Shown piece after piece: positions 1 through 8,110 of a DNA stretch of 64,000 nucleotides. The stretch is from contig JAZQRM010000062.1 of NCBI GenBank assembly GCA_045629585.1, positions 1-64,000 on the forward strand, written 5' to 3'. Positions within the stretch are counted from its first letter, which is position 1. Each line of letters opens with the position of its first letter. The notes below the pieces were generated by a model, which had not been told where the DNA came from, did not search any database, and saw only the letters and a program-made list of their open reading frames with translations. The translations under genes were made by a program, and so were the position numbers. This stretch comes from Taishania sp045629585. Its GTDB lineage: Bacteria; Bacteroidota; Bacteroidia; Flavobacteriales_D; Crocinitomicaceae.

Positions 1-164
1 TTTGCTGATTTTTATTGCTAACTCTAGAAACCAACATGTTAAACCGAAAAGTTTTTTTGATAATCCTGAATATCCTGTGGGTTGAGTGGTGTTATGGGGA
101 GGAATTCGACAAAACGGCACTTCGGCTCCGCTCAGTAACCGTTATGTGAAGAGTTTTTTAGTTG
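1..164. other. Non-coding left edge
   Basis: No reading frame of useful length is seen here. The stretch is ordinary AT-rich intergenic DNA except for the GC-rich segment at 115-141, listed separately. It runs directly into the heptamer-repeat array. The gene that should lie to the left is outside the window. Confidence 0.6.
115..141. repeat. Dispersed intergenic repeat-like segment
   Basis: The segment contains CACTTCGGCTCCGCTCAGTA, close to the CTTCGACTCCGCTCAGTG-type intergenic element that I recall from many bacterial genomes. Only one copy is in the window, so its repetitive nature rests on memory rather than on this sequence. It could be a REP-like palindromic unit or a chance GC-rich patch. 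Confidence 0.35.
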
Positions 165-223
165 TAAGTTCTAAGGCGTAAGGCGTAAGGTGAAGTACGA
201 AGTACGAAATACGAAGTACGAAG

Positions 224-295
224 TACGAAGTCCATCGCATTACGGCGCGAGATCGCCTATGCTCTGTCTTCAGCTCTTTGCAGAGCTTCTTGAAG
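224..295. repeat. 72-bp repeat core, copy 1
   Basis: This unique-sequence block sits between heptamer runs and matches the block at 391-462 at 71 of 72 positions (g at 266 versus a at 433). It contains a perfect hairpin, agctct-ttgc-agagct, and the short inverted repeat ggcg...cgcc. It looks like the conserved body of a mobile or structured non-coding element. Confidence 0.85.
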
Positions 296-390
296 TACGA
301 ATTAAGATTTAAGATTGACGATTGACGATTTTAAGTTCTAAGTTCAAAGTTCTAAGGCGTAAGGTGAAGTACGAAATACGAAGTACGAAA

Positions 391-462
391 TACGAAGTCC
401 ATCGCATTACGGCGCGAGATCGCCTATGCTCTATCTTCAGCTCTTTGCAGAGCTTCTTGAAG
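391..462. repeat. 72-bp repeat core, copy 2
   Basis: This is the second copy of the block at 224-295, identical except for one transition. Its flanks carry the same heptamers but fewer of them. The near-identity suggests recent duplication of the whole ~167-bp unit or selection on the core. Confidence 0.85.
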
Positions 463-601
463 CACAAAGTACGATTTAAGATTGACGATTGACGAATTAC
501 GATTTTAAGTTCTAAGTTCTAAGGAGTAAGGTGAAGTGCGAATTACGATTGACGATTTATGATTTATGATTTATGATTGGGTTGGGACGTGGGTACTATA
601 G

Positions 602-621
602 TGAACGGTCGCGACCGTTCA
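602..621. repeat. Perfect 20-bp palindrome
   Basis: The sequence tgaacggtcgcgaccgttca is a perfect palindrome without a loop. It is followed by two copies of gttcattacat (618-628 and 641-651), each running into an AT-only stretch. A dimeric DNA-binding protein site is the simplest reading. No adjacent regulator gene is present. Confidence 0.6.
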
Positions 622-736
622 TTACATGTATATTTATATAGTTCATTACATACATATATAGTTTAAAAGGAAGATTGAAACTGTCAGCGCTACTCGTTGC
701 ACGACAAAACTTTGGGAAGGTTTTTATTATTTTAAG

Positions 737-763
737 TGTAGAAAACTACAAATACAGGTATTT
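737..763. promoter_or_regulatory. Paired inverted repeats upstream of the DUF5995 gene
   Basis: Two perfect inverted repeats overlap by one base: tgtag-aaaa-ctaca (737-750) and aaatac-ag-gtattt (750-763). The first is echoed 44 bp downstream by the longer hairpin at 794-819. Their place 55-80 bp ahead of the ATG suggests operator sites, but the binding protein is unknown. Confidence 0.45.
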
Positions 764-793
764 CCACTATATCTTATAAAATAGAAGTTGGAT

Positions 794-819
794 ATTATTG
801 TAGAAAAAACTACAATAAT
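794..819. promoter_or_regulatory. Hairpin overlapping the start codon
   Basis: The perfect 10-bp arms attattgtag and ctacaataat are separated by six A. The right arm ends on the second base of the ATG at 818, so in mRNA the hairpin would bury the start codon. It shares the tgtag-An-ctaca plan of 737-750. It could be a translational control element or a DNA operator. Confidence 0.5.
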
Positions 820-1639
820 GAAAAAATACCCTATCACTCCTATCTTAACAATAGACCAGGCTATATTGGAAATGGATGAAATAATAAAATGGAGCAAAAT
901 CAACAATAGTAGAGTTGGCTATTTTGCTGTACTGTATCAAATGGTCACCAAGCGTATACAATCAGGTATAGCCAATGGAGATTTTCAAGACAATGAGAGA
1001 ATGGAACTGCTAGATGTAATATTTGCAACAAGATACATCAACGCATGGAAACAGTGGATAAACAAGGAAGAACTTTCAGACAGTTGGAAAATTGCATTTG
1101 ATGCCACAAAAAACAACTCTACATTAGTGATTCAACAAATGCTATTGGGAATTAACGCGCATATAAACCTAGATTTAGGTATCGCAACAAAAGAAACAAT
1201 GAATGATAAGCCATCCATCGAACCAATATTGGCGGACTTTGACCTTATAAACAGCATCTTAGATTCGATGATTGACTCCGTAAAACAAAACCTACAAAAA
1301 GTCTCTCCTTTGATATGGCTTGCAATGAAAGTAGGCAAAGGGAACGAAGATTTACTAGCTAACTTTAGTATTTCCTTAGCACGGTCTGGCGCGTGGCACT
1401 TTGGGTCTAAATTAAGCTACTACACCTCCTACCAATCCGAATTAATTAAAAGACAAGATAATGCGATAGCAAAACTCGCAAGTAACCTCGCAAAGCCGGA
1501 ACACAAGATGCTAAAAAATATTCTTTGGTTTGCAAGTAAATTTGAATATAAACAACCCCGTGAAATAATAGAGCAACTGCAGCCTATAGTCCAAAATAGC
1601 TACAATGAAAACTTAAAAAAGGAATTTAAAACTATATAG
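818..1639 (+). CDS. DUF5995 family protein
   Basis: The 273-residue soluble protein has no signal peptide or membrane segment. The central LLGINAHINLDLGIA stretch (about residues 117-131), the preceding RMELLDVIFATRYINAW segment and the C-terminal W-rich motifs match what I know of the DUF5995 family, whose function is unknown. I chose the ATG at 818. A TTG at 788 in the same frame would add ten residues, but it lies just ahead of a perfect hairpin whose right arm covers the ATG. The gene stands alone, with a repeat array upstream and a hairpin downstream, and no neighbour suggests a role. Confidence 0.75.
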   Translation: MKKYPITPILTIDQAILEMDEIIKWSKINNSRVGYFAVLYQMVTKRIQSGIANGDFQDNERMELLDVIFATRYINAWKQWINKEELSDSWKIAFDATKNNSTLVIQQMLLGINAHINLDLGIATKETMNDKPSIEPILADFDLINSILDSMIDSVKQNLQKVSPLIWLAMKVGKGNEDLLANFSISLARSGAWHFGSKLSYYTSYQSELIKRQDNAIAKLASNLAKPEHKMLKNILWFASKFEYKQPREIIEQLQPIVQNSYNENLKKEFKTI

Positions 1640-1650
1640 TATTGACTTAA

Positions 1651-1681
1651 AAAAGAAAAGGACGTTTAAAACGTCCTTCCT
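1651..1681. terminator. Hairpin after the DUF5995 gene
   Basis: The 10-bp arms aaggacgttt and aaacgtcctt (1658-1678) form a strong hairpin. The A-rich run lies on its left, so the U-tract would be on a minus-strand transcript. Toward the plus strand it has only a short T content. It may serve as a terminator in either direction. Confidence 0.55.
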
Positions 1682-1970
1682 TAACCTAACTTGCCTAACA
1701 ATTGAAACTACTGCTTATAAAAAGCGCCATTTTCACCTAAGTGAATATCTTTTGCCAACAAATAATAAGGAAGCGTGTAAAAGTTCCTTTTTCAGTAATT
1801 AGTTGGTTGTGATTAACATTATTTAATAATTCAAATATATATACTCCTTTCTTTAAATCCAAATAATATTTTGAAATAAACGAAATACACCTAAAGTTTT
1901 CTTCCATCACCCATGTTTTTAAACGATGAGCTATAAAAAATCGTAATTTTACATTAGATAATACCAACAC
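1682..1970. other. Intergenic region before thiL
   Basis: No convincing plus-strand gene is present. A minus-strand frame (1737-1907) reads KYYLDLKKGVYIFELLNN, which resembles the tail of a T9SS sorting domain, but it lacks the rest of such a protein. The tract taacctaacttgcctaac at 1682-1699 resembles, on the opposite strand, the ttaggttaggtta tract ahead of the terminator at 11980. A possible -7 element, TAATTTTA, precedes thiL at about 1943-1950. Confidence 0.4.
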
Positions 1971-3005
1971 ATGACAGAAAATCAAAAAAATTTAGAAGAG
2001 TTAGGTGAATTTGGATTAATTGACCATTTAGCCAAAAACTTTGAAATTAAAAAAAACGATACCACACAATTAGGAATTGGAGACGATGCTGCAATCATAA
2101 AACTTTCTGATCAAGAATCGTTGGTTGTATCAACCGATATCCTAATTGAAGGTGTGCACTTCAACCTCATGTATTCACCATTAAAGCATTTGGGGTACAA
2201 AGCTGTTGCTGTTAACATATCAGATATCGCTGCGATGAACGCAAAACCGGAACAGATTACTGTCTCCATCGCATTTTCGAGCAAATTTCCATTAGAAGCT
2301 ATAGAAGAACTTTATAAAGGAATTGAAGCAGCATGCGACACATATAATGTAGATTTAGTCGGAGGAGATACAAGTACATCCTATTCGGGACTATGCATTA
2401 GTATAACAGCAATTGGTCGTGCCAAAACTGATAAAATTGTAAAAAGAAGCGGTGCACAAGAATTTGACCTTCTAGTTGTCTCTGGTGATCTTGGCGGTGC
2501 TTATATGGGATTACAAATATTAGAACGCGAAAAAGAAGTATTTAAAGCGAATCCAAACATTCAGCCTGATTTGGATGGTTTTGATTATATAATAAATCGT
2601 CAATTAAAACCCGAAGCACGTGTGGATATCATTGAATTATTAGACAAACTGGATGTACAGCCTACATCCATGATCGACATTTCCGATGGATTGGCTTCTG
2701 AGATTTTACATTTATGCAAAGCAAGTAAAGTAGGATGTCACATTTACGATGAAAAAATTCCTATAGATGCATCCACCTCAATGACAGCAATTGAATTTGA
2801 AATTGATCCAGCTACAGCTGCACTAAATGGAGGGGAAGATTATGAATTATTATTCACGGTAAAACAAAGTGACTACGAAAAAATAATAGGCAACCCAAAT
2901 TTAACAATTATAGGACATATCACCAATGAATCAGACGGAACCTATTTTATCGATAAAAACGGAAGCGCTATTTCTTTAAGAGCACAAGGTTGGAGACATA
3001 TCTAA
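1971..3005 (+). CDS. thiL: Thiamine-monophosphate kinase
   Basis: ThiL phosphorylates thiamine monophosphate to the active cofactor thiamine diphosphate, using ATP, in the cytosol. The 344-residue protein fits the family (usually 320-350). The AIRS-type fold shows GIGDDAAII near residue 36, which binds ATP and Mg2+. It also shows STDILIEGVHF, LGYKAVAVNISDIAAMNA, VGGDTS, the MIDISDGLASEILHL motif and the C-terminal GGEDYELLFTV motif. The gene is monocistronic. A long inverted repeat follows it at 3023-3080, shared with a convergent lipoprotein gene. No other thiamine genes are nearby. Confidence 0.96.
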   Translation: MTENQKNLEELGEFGLIDHLAKNFEIKKNDTTQLGIGDDAAIIKLSDQESLVVSTDILIEGVHFNLMYSPLKHLGYKAVAVNISDIAAMNAKPEQITVSIAFSSKFPLEAIEELYKGIEAACDTYNVDLVGGDTSTSYSGLCISITAIGRAKTDKIVKRSGAQEFDLLVVSGDLGGAYMGLQILEREKEVFKANPNIQPDLDGFDYIINRQLKPEARVDIIELLDKLDVQPTSMIDISDGLASEILHLCKASKVGCHIYDEKIPIDASTSMTAIEFEIDPATAALNGGEDYELLFTVKQSDYEKIIGNPNLTIIGHITNESDGTYFIDKNGSAISLRAQGWRHI

Positions 3006-3022
3006 AATCCACATTTACCTTT

Positions 3023-3080
3023 CTATCATTAAAAACAAAAGAGTTCATTTGTAGACGAACACTTTTGTTTTTAATGATAG
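3023..3080. terminator. Long bidirectional terminator hairpin
   Basis: Two 24-base arms (3023-3046 and 3057-3080) are complementary except for one position, around a 10-base loop. A- and T-rich tracts inside the arms provide a U-run in both directions. It sits between the convergent thiL and lipoprotein genes, where a shared terminator is expected. Confidence 0.8.
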
Positions 3081-3101
3081 TTATAAAATTCATAAACCCG
3101 G

Positions 3102-3398
3102 TTATGGTTTAGTTGGTTTACGGATGAAAGGATCAGAGGGGTCTAGTACTTCCTTATCAGGGATAACTACTGGCTCTCCATTACCTTCAGCATTTGGCTT
3201 TGAAGTTCCGTCACCACCAGGCGAACTAGTTGTCGTACCTGTATCACCAACTGGCACTACAGTTCCATTTTTTAGTGTCTGGCCTACTTGTTCTGTAGTA
3301 TCAACACCCGCTTCATTAATAGGTCTGACCTCTTCCTTACGACAAGATGCAAAGATCAATAAACCAACCGACACTAATAATAATAGATTTTTGTTCAT
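3102..3398 (-). CDS. Small low-complexity lipoprotein
   Basis: The 98-residue protein begins with a hydrophobic signal ending in the lipobox FASC (Cys at about residue 19), so it should be lipid-anchored after signal peptidase II cleavage. The mature part is disordered-looking and rich in Gly, Thr, Pro, Asp and Val, with no recognised domain. It lies between the convergent thiL and the sensor kinase gene, and shares a terminator hairpin with thiL. The reverse frame over the same DNA is a shadow: it has no signal and a poorer start. The function is unknown. Confidence 0.7.
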   Translation of the reverse strand: MNKNLLLLVSVGLLIFASCRKEEVRPINEAGVDTTEQVGQTLKNGTVVPVGDTGTTTSSPGGDGTSKPNAEGNGEPVVIPDKEVLDPSDPFIRKPTKP

Positions 3399-3574
3399 AG
3401 CTAATTTGTGTAATTTCCTTCATTTTACATTAGACAATATCTAAACTAAAAATGTAAGTTACTAATTAACAGAATAAAAACAAAAAAAAACAGAAATAAA
3501 GACGGTGAAAAATTAACACTAGGCGAATACAGAGGGTTAGCTAATACTGAATTAATAAAATTTAACATACCTCA

Positions 3575-6490
3575 TTACTTTATCCTACCAATTTGAACAA
3601 TTTTAATTTGTACTTCGGTACCGATACTTTCTCCATTTTTACTAAATAATTGATACGGTCCGCTAATAAACAAGCGTTGATCAGAAATTTTACGAATTAG
3701 ATCTATGCGCTTCATCGTAATATCCATCCCTCTTGAGGTATGATCACCATTTGTTTTCTGCTTTTTCTTAAAACTTTCGTCAATTCCAATACCATTATCT
3801 AATACAGAAATAATAAGATCTCCCTTATCATCTTTCACTTCAACAATAATTCGACCATTCTTATCATTACGAGGTAACACACCATGAATGATGCTATTTT
3901 CAACAAATGGCTGGACCATCATTGCAGGAATCCTAATATCTTCTAGATCGTTAACCGTACTAATAATTTCATAGGTAAACGCTCCATTAAACCGCATTGA
4001 TTCAAGGGAGAGATACAATCTTAATCTTTCAATTTCTTGATCCAAAGAGATCATATTATCATCTTCAGAAGAGGTGTCCAAATTTTTACGTATTAGTTTC
4101 GCAAAATTAGAAAGATACTTATTGGCCGACAGTTTATCCGATATGTTAATAAAGTATTGAATACTATTTAAAGAGTTAAAAATAAAGTGTCTATTCATAC
4201 TCGCGTTTAATGATTGCTGTTCAAGTTGTACCAAACGAGTTCTCATTTCAGCTTTTTCTAATTCGGCTTGCATCTTTTCTCGTTGAATTCGAACTCGCAC
4301 AAAAATTAGCGTAAGAGAAACAAGAGACATACTTACCAAACAAATAAACCACCATGTTTTATAATAAGCTGGTCGAATTATAAATGACATTGAAAATTCG
4401 TCTAAAACAACTCCTTCTTCGTTCACTAAACGAGCTTTGAGTATATAATCTCTAGGCTGCAGGTTAGAATAGGTTACAGTAAGCGCTGAAGTATTAGGTG
4501 ACCACTCTGTCTCTAATCCCTCTAATTTATATTGAAAACTAATATTTTCATAATCCTTTAAAGCGATAATATCAAAGTCGAATTGGAGATTATTCTTATC
4601 ATGTGGGAATACTAAACCAACAATCTTCCCGTCAATATACCTTCCGTGGTATTTAGCAATATCAAAAGGTTTATAATTTAACCTAACATCCTTAAAAAGT
4701 AAGCTTACATGTTCGTTATTTGCGACAAAAGATTCATAATCGACCCGAACAAACCCAGATGGTGTTCCAAACCATAGGATGTCGTTTTTATCAAAAAAAG
4801 CGGTGCCAGCGTTAGTCTCAGGATCGATTAATCCATTATTACGAGTCAATCTAGTAACGGTAAACTTATTGCCTTTAAATCTTAAAACAACTACACCATT
4901 ATTTGTACCAGCTATTAAATCATTATTTTTGGCAATTAGGAAATTAATAAAATTGGTTGAACTAAAGGGGGAAAAGTTTATCCGCTCTACATTGACACCG
5001 TCAAACAAATAAATTCCTTCTTCAGTACCCACAAATAATCTCCCATCATCAATTTGTTGAAAGCTATTCACTTTTGACTGAATACCTGGTACATAAGTAT
5101 ATTTCTTGTCTTTAACGTAATACATCCCTTTCTCCGTTCCAACTAAAAGAACTCCTTTAAAGGGATAAGCACACGTCAATACATCGATGGAATGTTCTGA
5201 ATCTGTAAGCGGGTAACATCTTCCTTTATTATATAAAACAACTCCTGCCTCAGAAGTAATATACATTTGATTATGATCAATTTTATGTAAATGCCTGACC
5301 TTTCCAAAAGCTAATCCATTACGGTAAGTATATTCTACACTATTTCCTTCCTGATCTTCTCCTTTTATTCCATCCATTGAAGAAAACCAAAAACGGCCAT
5401 CCACGTCATTTAGTATTACCCATGCTGGTATATCAATGGCTTTACTAGAGAAATTGTGGAAATCCTTAGTGAAATGAAGTGCTGCATCGGTTGTTCCTAA
5501 TACATAAGTTCCATTTTTCATTTGAAAAGCAGAGATGATCAAATCACTTGGCAGGCCAGATTGTCCATCATAAAAAGTAATATTTTCATTTGGTGCCAAC
5601 AAAACACCTTTACCTTGACTACCAATCCAAACATTATCATTACGATCAATTCTGATAGAGGAAATATTGTTTATCGGTAGTCCATTTTCGACTGATTTTA
5701 ACTTAATCGTTCGATTTCTATATTCCAACAACCCCCCTGAGGTAGCGATTAAAATAACACCTGATTTAGCTTGCGCGAATTGCTTAATACTTAAACGAAG
5801 AGTGTTTTCTATTTCTACTAAGCGTGATTCACTCCAAATGTATGAGAAGAGTCCATTCATGTAGGTCCCAATCAACAATTCATTTAGAGAAGGAAATAGA
5901 CTAATAATATTACCATCGGGAATCATAACCAAAGAATCATAAAGAAAGAGATCTTCGGTTACCCAAACTTGTTCATAGGTTGCAATACAAAGTTTATTCT
6001 TGTGAATTTTCAGATCACGTATAAACTCCATGTTCCTACGTGTGTTAATTTTCTGAAACACACCATTCTTAAGTTCCAGCAAACCTCCTCCGTTAGTAGC
6101 AACTAAGATCCGACCATTATATTCGATTATACAAGTTACAGGGTGCTGTCTTGCATAGGTAGGTAAACTAATGGACTTAACAACACCTTGATTGAAATAA
6201 GAAATCCCTCCAATATGACCTGCGTATATTTCTCCGTTTATCAGTTGTAGGCTGACAACATGATTGTCATATAGACCATTAGTTGAAGTGTAATTAGAAA
6301 ACTTACCTCCATTAAAACGGGATAAGCCTCCATAGGTCCCCAACCACAGATACCCCTGATTATCTTGGACGATACCAACAACTTGCGATTGTGTTAATCC
6401 ATCGATGGTAGAAAAAGAACTGTACGAGGCCTTTTGGGCTGTTGCAAAAAAATGAAAAAAAAGAATAAATAAAACAATGAAATGTTTCAT
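3575..6490 (-). CDS. Two-component sensor with propeller and LytS-type kinase
   Basis: The 971-residue membrane protein starts with a signal peptide (about 1-18). A long periplasmic region of two-component regulator propeller repeats follows (e.g. NQGYLWLGTYGGLSRF), then a Y_Y_Y domain near 640-705. One transmembrane helix (about 712-735) leads to a coiled coil and a LytS/YehU-type histidine kinase (NRHFIFNSLNSIQYF, His near 771). An ATPase domain with PFVENSIIHG and DNGIGI completes it. It lacks a fused regulator. Its ATG overlaps the stop of the upstream response regulator by one base (TGATG), so the two should be translationally coupled partners. The ligand is unknown; in related systems the propeller often senses glycans or envelope state. 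Confidence 0.9.
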   Translation of the reverse strand: MKHFIVLFILFFHFFATAQKASYSSFSTIDGLTQSQVVGIVQDNQGYLWLGTYGGLSRFNGGKFSNYTSTNGLYDNHVVSLQLINGEIYAGHIGGISYFNQGVVKSISLPTYARQHPVTCIIEYNGRILVATNGGGLLELKNGVFQKINTRRNMEFIRDLKIHKNKLCIATYEQVWVTEDLFLYDSLVMIPDGNIISLFPSLNELLIGTYMNGLFSYIWSESRLVEIENTLRLSIKQFAQAKSGVILIATSGGLLEYRNRTIKLKSVENGLPINNISSIRIDRNDNVWIGSQGKGVLLAPNENITFYDGQSGLPSDLIISAFQMKNGTYVLGTTDAALHFTKDFHNFSSKAIDIPAWVILNDVDGRFWFSSMDGIKGEDQEGNSVEYTYRNGLAFGKVRHLHKIDHNQMYITSEAGVVLYNKGRCYPLTDSEHSIDVLTCAYPFKGVLLVGTEKGMYYVKDKKYTYVPGIQSKVNSFQQIDDGRLFVGTEEGIYLFDGVNVERINFSPFSSTNFINFLIAKNNDLIAGTNNGVVVLRFKGNKFTVTRLTRNNGLIDPETNAGTAFFDKNDILWFGTPSGFVRVDYESFVANNEHVSLLFKDVRLNYKPFDIAKYHGRYIDGKIVGLVFPHDKNNLQFDFDIIALKDYENISFQYKLEGLETEWSPNTSALTVTYSNLQPRDYILKARLVNEEGVVLDEFSMSFIIRPAYYKTWWFICLVSMSLVSLTLIFVRVRIQREKMQAELEKAEMRTRLVQLEQQSLNASMNRHFIFNSLNSIQYFINISDKLSANKYLSNFAKLIRKNLDTSSEDDNMISLDQEIERLRLYLSLESMRFNGAFTYEIISTVNDLEDIRIPAMMVQPFVENSIIHGVLPRNDKNGRIIVEVKDDKGDLIISVLDNGIGIDESFKKKQKTNGDHTSRGMDITMKRIDLIRKISDQRLFISGPYQLFSKNGESIGTEVQIKIVQIGRIK

Positions 6491-7275
6491 CAGGCCTTTA
6501 ACATTTTGACAAAATCGGTTACTCGGTTTCGTGCAACTGGTATTTTAATTCCATTTTTCAATACAACATAATGACCATCATCATTTAAGTATTCAGTCAA
6601 TTCTTTCAAGTTGATGATATGGGATTTATGCGTCCTAAAGAATTTAGTTTCATCTAAAATACTTTCGTACACCTTCAATGTACGGGTATCAAGATACCGT
6701 GTTCCATCTTTAAAGAAAATGGTGGTACAATTCCCTGAAGCCTCTAAATGACTAATTGAATCATCTTCCACTATCTTCAATCCTTTGGTATGTGAAATAG
6801 CAATTCGGTTATTCGATTTATTATGTAATAATCTATCTGATAAATTATTTATTGACTGAAAATAATTGGTATACCCATCCGCATTTTCAGCAAATATCTG
6901 CTTAGTTGCTTTTAATTTCTCACACGCTAAAATCAATTCTTCAATATCAATAGGCTTGAGAATATAATAAACAGCATTAGCATTGAATGCTTTAATTGCA
7001 TAATCTTTAAAAGCCGTTACGAAAACAACTTGAAAATTCTTATCCTCAATTTCTTCCAGTAATTCAAATCCTTCAGCTCCTGAAGGCATACGGATATCGA
7101 GAAATACGACATCTGGATTAGAGGCTTGAATTAACATTTTTGCTTCCTCTTTCCTAGCGGCTTCACCAATAACCTCAATGTCGGGACAAAACTCTTCCAA
7201 CATCATTACAAGGTTTTTTCTTGCGAATTCCTCATCGTCAACAACCAAAGCTCTTAATCTCATACCTGTACTCAT
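6490..7275 (-). CDS. LytTR-family response regulator
   Basis: The 261-residue protein has an N-terminal receiver domain (ALVVDDEEFARKN; phosphoacceptor Asp in VVFLDIRMPSG near residue 59) and a C-terminal LytTR DNA-binding domain (FFRTHKSHIINLKEL near 210-230). It is encoded just before the LytS-type sensor and overlaps it by one base, the usual arrangement for the AgrA/LytR-LytS class in Bacteroidota. Target promoters are not evident. A second in-frame ATG four codons in is also a plausible start. Confidence 0.92.
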   Translation of the reverse strand: MSTGMRLRALVVDDEEFARKNLVMMLEEFCPDIEVIGEAARKEEAKMLIQASNPDVVFLDIRMPSGAEGFELLEEIEDKNFQVVFVTAFKDYAIKAFNANAVYYILKPIDIEELILACEKLKATKQIFAENADGYTNYFQSINNLSDRLLHNKSNNRIAISHTKGLKIVEDDSISHLEASGNCTTIFFKDGTRYLDTRTLKVYESILDETKFFRTHKSHIINLKELTEYLNDDGHYVVLKNGIKIPVARNRVTDFVKMLKA

Positions 7276-7324
7276 ATTAGAATATAATTGTTTCTAAAAT
7301 ATACTTTTTCCAAACAACAACCAC

Positions 7325-8110
7325 CTATTTTTCACAATTATTCTCATCGCAAACAATACTGCTGTATATAAGCTGTATATAACTTATCACAAAATCTCTA
7401 TTCTCGAACAGAGACATATGTTTACTATTAGGAACAGAACACCAGTGAATTTGGTCCAAAACAGAAAAATCAGGTTCTATAAACATCCCGTCTTTTTCAC
7501 CTTGAATATAAAAAATCTTTTTCTTGTGAGTGTTCACAAGATCACTTTGCTCTTTTCTATTCGTAATACATTCCATAGCTAAAATTATACCAAAATGCTC
7601 AAAACTTGACGCTCTTTTGGAAAGAAGTTCTATATCTGCTGCAAATCGCTCTGGCTGAACATAAAGCGACTGAAAAGCCTGCTTGAAATAGTAGTCTGGT
7701 CTAGAATACATTACACGTAAAGATCGAACTCTTTCGGCTTTTTTAAGATCCGAATCGGCTAAGTAATTACTATTGAGTAGCACTAAAGATTTGACGCGCT
7801 TAGTTAACAATTCCAAAAGTGACAGACCTACGTAACCGCCCATTGAGTGTCCGATAATGTGAAATTCTTCTAGTCTGAGTCGATCCAAGACCTCTACGAT
7901 CATTTGCGCCAGGGTTTCCATTGTAGGGCTTACCTTCTCCTCCAGCAGACTATCTCCATGTCCAGGTAGATCCAGGCAATAAATTGGGTGGTCCAAAAAA
8001 AAGAGATGTAGCTGACTCCACATCTCTTTGGATTCTAAAAAACCATGTAAACAAATAATAGGTGTCTTTAACGCATCTTCATTATAAACATCTATACTTA
8101 TTTTATTCAT
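7325..8110 (-). CDS. Alpha/beta-fold hydrolase
   Basis: The 261-residue cytosolic protein has the alpha/beta hydrolase pattern: the oxyanion HG motif in CLHGF (20-24), DLPGHGDS, the nucleophile elbow GHSMGG with Ser89, an acidic residue in GEKDGMF and the catalytic His in NSKHMSLFE. It resembles MenH/BioH-like esterases, but nothing fixes the substrate. Its start codon lies inside the end of the peptidase gene (8-bp overlap, ATGAATGAATAA), so the two are co-translated. Confidence 0.85.
   Translation of the reverse strand: MNKISIDVYNEDALKTPIICLHGFLESKEMWSQLHLFFLDHPIYCLDLPGHGDSLLEEKVSPTMETLAQMIVEVLDRLRLEEFHIIGHSMGGYVGLSLLELLTKRVKSLVLLNSNYLADSDLKKAERVRSLRVMYSRPDYYFKQAFQSLYVQPERFAADIELLSKRASSFEHFGIILAMECITNRKEQSDLVNTHKKKIFYIQGEKDGMFIEPDFSVLDQIHWCSVPNSKHMSLFENRDFVISYIQLIYSSIVCDENNCEK

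Larger units (their letters stand above)
165..578. repeat. Composite array of 7-bp tandem repeats
   Basis: Several different heptamers are iterated in short runs: taagttc, gtaaggc, gtacgaa (with the variant atacgaa), gattgac and tttatga. Each run has 2-5 units and all share the 7-bp period. The order (taagttc, gtaaggc, gtacgaa, 72-bp core, gattgac) occurs twice, about 167 bp apart, and a third partial copy starts near 505. The two copies differ mainly in heptamer number, as expected from slippage. No open reading frame crosses the array. It resembles in principle the heptanucleotide STRR repeats of cyanobacteria. No function can be assigned. Confidence 0.85.

Noticed and set aside
165..578. 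CRISPR-like appearance of the repeat array
   Set aside because: The units are 7 bp, directly tandem and without spacers, and no cas genes are near.
3124..3444. Plus-strand frame opposite the small lipoprotein
   Set aside because: The minus frame has a clear lipobox and signal; the plus frame has neither and is a mirror of low-complexity sequence.
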